24,073 nucleotides of DNA from Helicobacteraceae bacterium (GTDB lineage Bacteria; Campylobacterota; Campylobacteria; Campylobacterales; SZUA-545): contig JAISOU010000052.1 of NCBI GenBank assembly GCA_031275395.1, positions 1 through 24,073 on the forward strand. The letters are read 5' to 3'. How positions within the stretch are numbered: the stretch's first letter is position 1; each line of letters starts with the position of its first letter. Shown piece by piece: positions 17,082 to 24,073 of this stretch. The position numbers were made by a program, and so were the translations under genes. A model generated the notes under the pieces. The model made no database searches. It worked only from the letters and a program-made list of their open reading frames with translations, and had not been told where the DNA came from.

Positions 17082-18095
17082 ATGAAAAAAATCAAAACGG
17101 CGCCATATGCGCCCACCGAGTTTATCGTAACAAAAAGCGAAAACGATCGCGCCGTATTCGAAATCTACCCTTTTGAACCGGGCTACGCGATCACTCTCGC
17201 GCACCCGATCAAGCGATTGATCTTATCCAGCGCGATAGGAAGCGCGCCGATCGCCGTTAAAATTGAAGGCGCGGCGCACGAGTTTGACAGCGTTCGCGGC
17301 GTGGTTGAAGACGTTGCGCGCCTGATCGTCAATCTCAAAAACATTCGTTTTAAGATTACGAACGGCGAAAATAGGATCGAGCTTGTCGCCTCTTTTAGAG
17401 GACCCAAAGAGGTCAAAGGCGCGGATCTGGCGGCGGAAGGCGTAGAGGTCGTTACGCCGGACGCGCATTTTGCGTCGATCAACGAAGACGGCGAGTTAAA
17501 GATCTCGATCATATTGGAAAAGGGTATGGGCTATATACCCAGCGAGGAGCTACGCGATCTCGCGCCGGAAGGATATCTGCCGCTTGACGGCATATTTGGA
17601 CCTGTCAGGAAAGCAAACTATTCGATTGAAAAGATGCTTGTCGAGGACAATCCGAACTTTGAAAAGATCGTTTTTGAGATCGCCACTTACGGACAGATCG
17701 ATCCAAAAGAGGTCTTTAGAAGCGGCGTAGCGACGCTTTTCAAGCAGACGGAGATTCTCTCGTCGGCGCTTGGCGTGGCGAACGAATCGTCGTTTGGCAT
17801 AAAGGGCGAAGAGGCGGACGAACGGCTTAAAACGCTCCTTTCAAAGGTTGAAGACGTAGGATTTTCCACAAGGAGCTATAACTGTTTGTTTAACAGCAAG
17901 ATCGTTTATCTAGGCGAAGTCGCCCTGATGGACGAATCGCAACTAAGCAGGCTAAAAAATCTAGGCAAAAAATCGCTCGACGAGATTAAAGAAAGACTAG
18001 CCCAGCTAGGCTATCCCGTTACGGAGCGCTTGCCCGAAGATCTCGCCCAAAAACTTAGAGCGCGAATATCGGAATTAAAGGGAACATCAATATGA
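17082..18095 (+). CDS. rpoA: RNA polymerase alpha subunit
   Basis: The 337-residue product assembles RNA polymerase. The N-terminal dimerisation domain spans about 1-230 ([20 protein letters not shown], with [11 protein letters not shown] near 145-154). The C-terminal domain (about 250-315) includes STRSYNCL and [17 protein letters not shown]264 and N267 match the E. coli UP-element-contacting R265 and N268. The stop overlaps rplQ as ATGA. Confidence 0.97.
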   Translation: MKKIKTAPYAPTEFIVTKSENDRAVFEIYPFEPGYAITLAHPIKRLILSSAIGSAPIAVKIEGAAHEFDSVRGVVEDVARLIVNLKNIRFKITNGENRIELVASFRGPKEVKGADLAAEGVEVVTPDAHFASINEDGELKISIILEKGMGYIPSEELRDLAPEGYLPLDGIFGPVRKANYSIEKMLVEDNPNFEKIVFEIATYGQIDPKEVFRSGVATLFKQTEILSSALGVANESSFGIKGEEADERLKTLLSKVEDVGFSTRSYNCLFNSKIVYLGEVALMDESQLSRLKNLGKKSLDEIKERLAQLGYPVTERLPEDLAQKLRARISELKGTSI

Positions 18096-18442
18096 GACAC
18101 TTAAAAGCGCACCGCAAGCTAGGGCGCACTTCGACGCACCGCAAAGCGTTGCTTAAAAATCTAAGTATCGCGCTGATCAAAGCGGGCAAAATCGAAACGA
18201 CGGAACCGAAAGCCAAGGAGCTTAAGAGCTACTTTGAAAAGCTAATCACAAGAGCGCGCAAAGGCGATTCAAACGCGCACCGCGCCGTATTTAGCCATCT
18301 GCAAGATAAAGAAACGACGCATAAACTAGTCGTAGAGATCGCGCCCAAATACGTTGATCGCAAGGGCGGTTACGTGTCGATCCAAAAAAGCGGCGTTAGA
18401 TTAGGCGATGCGGCGCCTATGGCGATTATCGCGCTTATTTAA
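18092..18442 (+). CDS. rplQ: 50S ribosomal protein L17
   Basis: The 116-residue product is L17, at the tunnel exit. It begins [24 protein letters not shown] and ends with the conserved [12 protein letters not shown] block. It is the last ribosomal protein gene of the cluster and is translationally coupled to rpoA. No terminator is visible before the next gene, which starts 5 bases later. Confidence 0.97.
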   Translation: MRHLKAHRKLGRTSTHRKALLKNLSIALIKAGKIETTEPKAKELKSYFEKLITRARKGDSNAHRAVFSHLQDKETTHKLVVEIAPKYVDRKGGYVSIQKSGVRLGDAAPMAIIALI

Positions 18443-18447
18443 GCGCA

Positions 18448-18714
18448 ATGCGGTTTCCTTTCAGCGACGAGGAGCTGTTTCCTGCGGTCGAACGCGCTAT
18501 AAACGGCGTTCGCCGCTCTCTGCAAAACGACGGAGGCGACATAGAGCTTTTGCGCGTCCGTCAAAAGGAGGTTTTTGTGCGTCTTAAAGGCGCGTGCGCG
18601 AGTTGCGATTCCAGCTCAGACACGCTTAAACGGATTGTCGAGCGCGCGATCAGAGCGAACATTCACCCCGAAATGCGCGTTATCAACGAGGACGCGGTTG
18701 AGCGCGCAGTCTAA
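18448..18714 (+). CDS. Nfu/NifU C-terminal domain Fe-S carrier
   Basis: The 88-residue product is a stand-alone NifU C-terminal domain. NDGGDIELLRV (27-37) and LKGACASCDSSSDTLKRIVE (46-65) contain the CxxC pair C50 and C53, which in Nfu proteins bridges a 4Fe-4S cluster between two monomers for delivery to apoproteins. It starts 5 bases after rplQ, so it probably shares the superoperon transcript. It overlaps the following TPR gene by 17 bases. Stand-alone Nfu proteins next to a TPR gene are known in Campylobacter (from memory). Confidence 0.88.
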   Translation: MRFPFSDEELFPAVERAINGVRRSLQNDGGDIELLRVRQKEVFVRLKGACASCDSSSDTLKRIVERAIRANIHPEMRVINEDAVERAV

Positions 18715-19291
18715 CTCTCTTATTCGCAAAGGCGAAAAAGCGCTGATCCGAGCCGACTTTAGCGCGGCGTTCGTATATTTTAATCGCGCGATCGCTATAG
18801 AACCAGAAAACAAACGGGCGATCGACGGCTTGCTGATCGCCGATTTTTGCGTTAAACGCGGCGAGTTCGCGCAACATATTTGCGAGCTTTATAGCGCGGT
18901 AAGCGCGTTTGACTCGCCTAACGCAAAATCCGTCGTTTTGGGTTTGATCGAGGCGATCGAAGCCAAAGAGAGCGAAAAAAGCGCCGCCACAGAACAATTC
19001 TTAAGCGCCCAAAACGGAATCGAATATAAAGAGTTTTTAACGCTTCTCGATAACCACAGCTTTACCGATCTTTTTGAAAAGATAACCCGATCGACCAACG
19101 TCTATATCTCCGGCAAAAACGATTGGTTTGATTTTGTGGAGCGGCTAATCGACGGCGGCTACATTGAAATCGCCTACCGCTTTATAGAAAACGCCGCGCC
19201 CTTTGTCGGAATGGACGATCGCGCTAGAGTTTTGCTGGCTAAACTGCGCGAAAAAGAAAACGCCTCCGAATCCCCGCGCTTTCTCTCTTAA
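18698..19291 (+). CDS. TPR protein overlapping the Nfu gene (TTG start)
   Basis: The frame is open well upstream, but residues coded before 18698 lie inside the Nfu gene and are low-complexity shadow sequence. TTG at 18698, with GAGGA five bases before it, gives a 197-residue protein and is the better start. Residues 7-50 form a TPR unit (LIRKGEKALIRADFSAAFVYF, RAIAIEPENKRAIDGLLIADF). The rest is helical, with NGIEYKEFLTLL and STNVYISGKNDWFDFVERLIDGG resembling conserved TPR proteins of Campylobacter and Helicobacter of unknown role. No signal peptide is seen, so it is likely cytoplasmic. The overlap suggests coupled translation with Nfu. Confidence 0.75.
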   Translation: MSAQSNSLIRKGEKALIRADFSAAFVYFNRAIAIEPENKRAIDGLLIADFCVKRGEFAQHICELYSAVSAFDSPNAKSVVLGLIEAIEAKESEKSAATEQFLSAQNGIEYKEFLTLLDNHSFTDLFEKITRSTNVYISGKNDWFDFVERLIDGGYIEIAYRFIENAAPFVGMDDRARVLLAKLREKENASESPRFLS

Positions 19292-19347
19292 ACCTTTTAA
19301 GACCTCGCCGTTTTCTCGTTATTCCCGCCCGATCTTTAGAAACGCGT

Positions 19348-19353
19348 TAGAAT
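19348..19353 (+). promoter_or_regulatory. Candidate promoter of the M48 protease gene
   Basis: TAGAAT at 19348-19353 lies 22 bases before the ATG in an A/T-rich context. The gene has AAGGAG five to six bases upstream. A -35 box is not clear, so the -10 call is tentative. Confidence 0.35.
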
Positions 19354-19375
19354 ACTAAATCAAAAAGGAGACGCG

Positions 19376-20131
19376 ATGAAATCGTTACCGATCGTTTTGG
19401 CGGCGGCGCTATTTTTTGGCGGTTGCTCCGCTCTGACAAATAAGGCGCCCGTAACCGAACGGCGGCAGCTTATGCTGATCGGAGCGGACGAAGAGAAACA
19501 GCTAGGACTTGACGCGGCGGACGAGATATTAAAAACCTCCAAGCAATCGACAGACGCGGCACTAACCGCCCGCGTCGTTAATGTAGGCAAAAAAATTGTC
19601 GCGGTTTCAAGCGACGCAAAAGCCTATACGTGGGATTTTTACGTTCTGGAAGATCCGACGATCAACGCCTTCGCTTTGCCCGGCGGTAAGGTTTTTTTCT
19701 ATACGGGTATTTTGAAACTAATGGCTAACGACGATCAGATCGCCTGCGTAATGGGACACGAGATCGCCCACGTTCTTGCGCGGCACGGCGCGGAGCGTAT
19801 GAGCCAGCAGCAGCTTTCAAACTTGGGCGGCGAGCTTCTTTCCATCGCGCTTAAGATTCCTACGAAGTATCAAGCGGCATACCAAACGGCTTATGGCGCT
19901 ACGTCGAATCTGGCGCTGATGTTGCCCTATAGCAGAAAGCACGAAAGCGAAGCCGATACGATCGGAGTTACTCTGATGTATAAGGCGGGCTACAACCCAA
20001 ACGAAGCGGTAAAGTTTTGGCAAAAGATGTCGGAGCAAGGAGGCGGAAAAACGCCGGAGTTTCTATCGACCCACCCTTCGGACGAACGGCGGATCAAGGA
20101 TATTCAAGCGGATATTAAGAAGCTAAAATAA
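19376..20131 (+). CDS. M48-family zinc metalloprotease lipoprotein
   Basis: The 251-residue product has a lipoprotein signal (hydrophobic residues 5-14, lipobox FGGC with C17). The protease domain carries HEIAH (H128, E129, H132), the third zinc ligand E192 in HESEAD, and a C-terminal STHPSDERR block. These fit the M48C family of periplasmic proteases (LoiP/YggG- and BepA-like), which act in outer-membrane protein quality control. C-terminal TPRs of BepA are absent, so LoiP-like is the closer match. It follows an 84-base gap and appears to be its own unit. Confidence 0.9.
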   Translation: MKSLPIVLAAALFFGGCSALTNKAPVTERRQLMLIGADEEKQLGLDAADEILKTSKQSTDAALTARVVNVGKKIVAVSSDAKAYTWDFYVLEDPTINAFALPGGKVFFYTGILKLMANDDQIACVMGHEIAHVLARHGAERMSQQQLSNLGGELLSIALKIPTKYQAAYQTAYGATSNLALMLPYSRKHESEADTIGVTLMYKAGYNPNEAVKFWQKMSEQGGGKTPEFLSTHPSDERRIKDIQADIKKLK

Positions 20132-20174
20132 AACGCGAAGGCGAAATGAAGCGTCCGCGAACGTAGAGGCGGCT

Positions 20175-22145
20175 TTAAAGCGTTCTGATTTTCGCGATTT
20201 CGTCGCGTAGGCGCGCCGCCTCTTCAAACTCCAGTAGTTTCGCCGCCTCTTGCATCTTTTTGCTTAATTCTTTGACCAGTTTTTGCTTCTCGGAAGCGGG
20301 CATTTTCAGCAAACTCTCGCGCTTTAGATCGAGCAGCTTTTGGCGATCTTCCAAATGCAAAGTTTCGTCTAGCTTTCGCGCCACGCTTCGCGGCGTTATA
20401 TTATGCGCCTCGTTGAAAGCGATCTGCTTTTCGCGCCGCTTTTGCGTCGTTTCGATTGCCGCTTTCATCGCCTCGCTTATCTTTTTGCAAAACATCAAAA
20501 CCCTGCCGTTTAGATTTCGCGCCGCTCTGCCCATCGTCTGAATCAAAGAGGTTTCGCTACGCAAAAATCCCTCTTTGTCAGCGTCCAAAATCGCCACCAG
20601 CGCCACTTCGGGCAGATCTAGCCCTTCGCGCAACAGGTTAATGCCAATCAACATATCAAACTCGCCAATCCTAAAAGAGCGGATAATCTCGTTACGCTCG
20701 ATCGCGTCGACGTCGCTGTGCATATACTTCGCCCTTAAACCAAGCTCCAGATAGTGTTTTTGCAGCTCCTCCGCCATCTTTTTCGTCAGCGTCGTAACCA
20801 GCGCCCGATCGCCGCGCCCGATCGTCTTTTTCGCCTCGTCGTAGAGAATCGCGACCTGATTATCGCTATCGCGCAGCTCCACGATCGGATCTAAAAGACC
20901 CGTCGGGCGAACTACCTGTTCGGCGACGATCGCGCTATGTTCCAGCTCCCACGCGGCGGGCGTAGCGCTAACAAACAGATAATGCGGGGCTTTAGCAATA
21001 AACTCGTCAAACTTTAGCGGGCGGTTATCGAGCGCGGAAGGCAGACGAAAGCCGTAATCGACCAAAACCTCTTTACGGCTACGATCGCCGGCGAACATAC
21101 CGCGAAACTGCGGCAGACTAACGTGGCTTTCATCGACGATCACCAAATACGGCTTGTTTTTGATCTCGAAGTAATCCATCATCGTATATGGCGTTTCGCC
21201 CTCTTGTTTAAGCGTAAAGTGGCGCGAATAGTTCTCCACCCCTTTGCAAACGCCAGTCGCTTTTAACATCTCTATATCAAACTCGACGCGCTGTTTAAGC
21301 CGCTGATACTCTGCGACCTTTCCCGCTTTTTCAAACTCCGCAAGCCGCGATTCTAGCTCGGCTTCAATCGTGCCAATCGCTCTGTTTAGCCGTTCGGTAG
21401 TAACGGCGAAGTTGCTCGCCGCGTAGATCGAAATATGATCGACGCTTTCGCCGATCTCGCCCGTGAATGGGTTAAAGTGGTAGATTTTCTCCACCTCGTC
21501 GCCAAAAAACTCAAAACGAACCGCCTCCGTCTCCGAATAACCCGGGAAAATATCGACGCTTTCGCCCTGAACGCGAATACGCCTGCGATCAAAATAGGAA
21601 TCTTCGCGCTTATAGCCCATATCGATAAGCTCTAAAAGCCATTTGCGCCTGTCGATCTCCTGCCCGACTTTGACGCGGCTGACCATCTGCTTATACTCGT
21701 CGGGGCTACCCAATCCGTAGTTTGCCGAAACGCTCGCAACGACGATAACGTCGTCGCTATTCATCAAACTCGCCGTCGCGCCTAAGCGCATACGTTCAAG
21801 CTCGTCGTTGATCGACGAATCCTTTTCGATAAAGAGGTCTTGGCGCGGCAGATAGGCTTCTGGCTGATAATAGTCGTAGTAGCTGATGAAATACTCCACG
21901 CGGTTTTCGGGAAAAAAAGCCTTGAACTCGTGGTATAGCTGCGCGGCAAGCGTCTTGTTATGCGTCATTATCAAAGTGGGCATTTGTAGCTTTGCAATCA
22001 CGCTCGCCATCGTAAAGGTTTTGCCGCTACCAGTAACGCCTAAAAGCGTCTGATAGCGGTTTTTGCTCTCTATCGATCGAACGAGTTTTTCTATGGCTTG
22101 AGGCTGATCGCCCGCCGCCGCATAATCGCTATTTAATTTGAACAT
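20175..22145 (-). CDS. uvrB: Excinuclease ABC subunit UvrB
   Basis: The 656-residue product is UvrB, the damage-verifying helicase-like subunit of nucleotide excision repair. Walker A GVTGSGKT is at 36-43, the damage-probing beta-hairpin [12 protein letters not shown] at about 89-100, the DEAD-like VIVDESH box in the middle and the helicase block [14 protein letters not shown] later. A C-terminal UVR domain ([15 protein letters not shown]), which binds UvrC, closes the protein. AAGGAAA lies eight bases before the ATG. It is divergent from the histidine kinase gene and convergent with the protease gene. Confidence 0.98.
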   Translation of the reverse strand: MFKLNSDYAAAGDQPQAIEKLVRSIESKNRYQTLLGVTGSGKTFTMASVIAKLQMPTLIMTHNKTLAAQLYHEFKAFFPENRVEYFISYYDYYQPEAYLPRQDLFIEKDSSINDELERMRLGATASLMNSDDVIVVASVSANYGLGSPDEYKQMVSRVKVGQEIDRRKWLLELIDMGYKREDSYFDRRRIRVQGESVDIFPGYSETEAVRFEFFGDEVEKIYHFNPFTGEIGESVDHISIYAASNFAVTTERLNRAIGTIEAELESRLAEFEKAGKVAEYQRLKQRVEFDIEMLKATGVCKGVENYSRHFTLKQEGETPYTMMDYFEIKNKPYLVIVDESHVSLPQFRGMFAGDRSRKEVLVDYGFRLPSALDNRPLKFDEFIAKAPHYLFVSATPAAWELEHSAIVAEQVVRPTGLLDPIVELRDSDNQVAILYDEAKKTIGRGDRALVTTLTKKMAEELQKHYLELGLRAKYMHSDVDAIERNEIIRSFRIGEFDMLIGINLLREGLDLPEVALVAILDADKEGFLRSETSLIQTMGRAARNLNGRVLMFCKKISEAMKAAIETTQKRREKQIAFNEAHNITPRSVARKLDETLHLEDRQKLLDLKRESLLKMPASEKQKLVKELSKKMQEAAKLLEFEEAARLRDEIAKIRTL

Positions 22146-22219
22146 ATTTTCTTTCCTTAAAAGCGCTGATTATTCCATAGCTTTGGTTAAAATGCGTTTC
22201 TATAGATGGAGGTTTCGCA

Positions 22220-23926
22220 ATGTTTATCATAAGCGCTTTAACCCCGAAACGCAAACATTACTTACGCTGTATAGGCGAAGCCGTTCTTCTTGGGCTGTTT
22301 TTTTTACTCTTCGGCTTTTTGTTATTTTTTCAAGAGCGCGACAAGATTTACGCCACGCACGATCGCTTGCTAGCGGTTTATACGGTCTATACCGAGTCGA
22401 TGTTCGCGGATATAAACGATATGATCGATCGCGCCGGGGGGTCTTTTTTTGATCCGATAAACACTTTTGGAACTAGCATAATAGAAGGGATCTGGCATGG
22501 CAGACAAAAAGACGATCCGTTGCTTGAAAACGCGACCTTGCTCGATAGCCATAGAAACATACTGTTTAGTGTACAGGAGAAAGGCTACGATCGGGAGACG
22601 ATCGACTCTTTTCTAACCGCGCCGACCTCCATAAACGGTATTCGGATCAGCGAACCGTTTCAACGCGCCGACGGCGAATGGGCGCTCTGTTTTTCCAGAG
22701 CTTTTTTTGGCAAAGACGGCGAAGTTAGCGGTTACGCCATAACCGAGTTTAATCTAAGAACGATCGCGGATAGATACCAACAGCTAACGAGTATCAACGC
22801 GAGCGAAATCGCGCTATTTTCTAAAAAAGGCGCGGTAATAGCGCGGGCTTTCAAAGATCGGGGCGATTTTGGGTGGCGGCTTCCTGAAGAGTTTATGCCT
22901 CATAGGTCGAATCCTGAAAAACGATTCGCCGTAATTGGCTCCGGCGATGAAACTAGGATCGTCTCCTTTGCGCCGATCGAAGCGTACAATATGTTTATGA
23001 GTTGCTCTACGTCGTATTACAATCTATACGAACGCTTAACGCCGATTTTTATCGGGTTTTTCGTTATTTGGCTGATTTTAGCCTATACGAATTGGAAAAT
23101 ATCGCGGATCTTGCTGAACGAAGAGAACGTGGCTATAAATAAAGAGCGAAGCGGCAAATTAGCTCTAGAACACAGAGTCGAAAACGCGGAAAAAACCAAA
23201 CTCGAACACGAGAGGATTCTTATCCAGCAAGCAAAAATGGCGGCAATGGGCGAGATGATCGGCGCGATCGCCCATCAGTGGCGACAACCGCTTAACTCGA
23301 TCGGGCTTTATATTCAGGACTTGCTCGACGCGTACCGCTTTGGCGCGTTAAACGAGGAGTATCTGACAAGCTCCGTAGAAAAAACGATGTGGCAGTTGAA
23401 GTTTATGAGCGCGACGATCGACGATTTTAGCAACTTTTTTCGACCCGATAAAAAGAAAGAGGTATTCGACCTGTCAAAAGCCGTGCGTAACGCTATCTCG
23501 CTTGTTTTCACGCAGCTAAGAAAGAGCGAGATTAACGTCGTTTTCGAGATTCCGTGCGAGCCTCTGTGGTGCGATGGATATGAAAACGAGTTTGGACAGA
23601 CGGTTTTGAACTTAATTACCAACGCGAGGGACGCGGTAACCGCCGCCAAAAAGCGCGAACGCAAAATCACGATTCGCTTGACGCGAAACGAAGACGAGGC
23701 GCAGCTAGAGGTAGAGGACAACGGCGGCGGCATTCCAAACGATATTATCGATCGCATATTCGAGCCGTATTTCACCACGAAAGCGCCCAAAAAGGGATCG
23801 GGAATTGGACTGTATATGTGCAAAATGATTATCGAAGATAGTATGAAAGGCAAAATCGGCGTTAGTAACGTCAAATACGGCGCCCGCTTTTTTATCGATC
23901 TACCAATCGTCAGAGAAGGGTTATAG
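22220..23926 (+). CDS. Membrane sensor histidine kinase
   Basis: The 568-residue product has TM1 at about 21-37, an extracytoplasmic sensing domain at 38-274 (Cache-like in size, with DGEWALCFSRAFFGKDGEVSGYAI), TM2 at about 275-290 and a coiled coil at 300-340. The dimerisation helix has MGEMIGAIAHQWRQPLN, with H352 the likely phosphoacceptor. The ATPase domain has N-box NLITNARDAV (464-473), DNGGGIP (500-506) and GSGIGLYMCK (527-536). No HAMP is evident. This HQWRQPLN class is common in Campylobacterota. No response regulator gene is in the window, so the partner is unknown. GGAGG lies seven bases before the ATG. Confidence 0.92.
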   Translation: MFIISALTPKRKHYLRCIGEAVLLGLFFLLFGFLLFFQERDKIYATHDRLLAVYTVYTESMFADINDMIDRAGGSFFDPINTFGTSIIEGIWHGRQKDDPLLENATLLDSHRNILFSVQEKGYDRETIDSFLTAPTSINGIRISEPFQRADGEWALCFSRAFFGKDGEVSGYAITEFNLRTIADRYQQLTSINASEIALFSKKGAVIARAFKDRGDFGWRLPEEFMPHRSNPEKRFAVIGSGDETRIVSFAPIEAYNMFMSCSTSYYNLYERLTPIFIGFFVIWLILAYTNWKISRILLNEENVAINKERSGKLALEHRVENAEKTKLEHERILIQQAKMAAMGEMIGAIAHQWRQPLNSIGLYIQDLLDAYRFGALNEEYLTSSVEKTMWQLKFMSATIDDFSNFFRPDKKKEVFDLSKAVRNAISLVFTQLRKSEINVVFEIPCEPLWCDGYENEFGQTVLNLITNARDAVTAAKKRERKITIRLTRNEDEAQLEVEDNGGGIPNDIIDRIFEPYFTTKAPKKGSGIGLYMCKMIIEDSMKGKIGVSNVKYGARFFIDLPIVREGL

Positions 23927-23954
23927 CGCTTCCTTCTCCAGCCGTTCCCGCTTC

Positions 23955-23984
23955 AGCGCCATTTACGTTGTCGGCGCTTTTATT
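23955..23984 (+). terminator. Likely rho-independent terminator after the histidine kinase
   Basis: AGCGCC (23955-23960) pairs with GGCGCT (23973-23978) around a 12-base loop and runs into TTTTATT. The stem is short (6 bp) but G/C-rich and in the expected place, 29 bases after the stop. Confidence 0.45.
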
Positions 23985-24066
23985 GCGAATCCTCTTGATC
24001 TTTTTCGTTTCCTTCCGATATACGTCTAGCAACTAAATCAGTCCAAAAAGAAAGGGGACGCTCAAA

Positions 24067-24073
24067 ATGCCAG
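24067..24073 (+). CDS. Start of a gene cut by the window edge
   Basis: ATG at 24067 follows AAAGGGGA with a spacing of about nine bases. Only two codons and one base are visible, so nothing can be said of the product. Confidence 0.3.

Noticed and set aside
23314-23874. Minus-strand open frame of 186 codons inside the histidine kinase gene
   Set aside because: It is antisense to the conserved kinase core, and its Ser/Leu/Ile-rich translation is what the complement of such a domain gives.

Overview
The window looks like a chromosomal segment of a member of the Campylobacterota (epsilonproteobacteria). Evidence: the S10-spc-alpha ribosomal superoperon runs uninterrupted in the order rpsJ to rplQ, with secY-map-infA-rpmJ inside it and no rpmD between rpsE and rplO. 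S14 is the short four-cysteine form. An epsilon-type flagellar motor protein (PflA) lies nearby. The histidine kinase carries the HQWRQPLN box common in this group. The octamer GCGATCGC is far more frequent than chance, which is unusual outside cyanobacteria. I cannot name the genus.

Layout. (1) Positions 1-484, minus strand: the end of an open frame that leaves the window. It encodes a phage-type nuclease domain (PBECR / barnase-colicin E5-like) and has no start codon upstream of the domain, so it is probably a remnant of a mobile-element polyvalent protein. (2) Positions 561-2945, minus: PflA-like TPR protein with a signal peptide. (3) Positions 2946-3378: a fold-prone stretch, then a strong extended -10 promoter, a good ribosome binding site and a 27-codon frame holding a (CT)12 tract. 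This has the layout of a phase-variable leader in front of the next gene. (4) Positions 3379-4381, plus: a small exported TPR protein and an unrecognised protein with a C-terminal membrane/glycine-zipper segment. (5) Positions 4382-4683: a perfectly spaced sigma70-like promoter and an upstream hairpin leading into the superoperon. (6) Positions 4684-18442: 29 tightly packed genes, many with ATGA or TAATG junctions. They supply ribosomal proteins, the SecY channel, methionine aminopeptidase, IF-1 and RNA polymerase alpha. (7) Positions 18448-19291: an Nfu-type Fe-S scaffold gene and an overlapping TPR gene started from TTG. (8) Positions 19376-20131: an M48 metalloprotease lipoprotein. (9) Positions 20175-22145, minus: uvrB. 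(10) Positions 22220-23926, plus: a membrane sensor histidine kinase with no response regulator in view, followed by a likely terminator. A new start codon appears at the very edge (24067).

How it works together: most of the window is core translation and export machinery made from one long transcript. The accessory signals sit at its upstream flank (nuclease fragment, CT-repeat leader, TPR and glycine-zipper genes). Within the core block the most notable oddity is IF-1, which carries a short in-frame tandem duplication. No CRISPR array, tRNA, rRNA or intact insertion sequence was seen.
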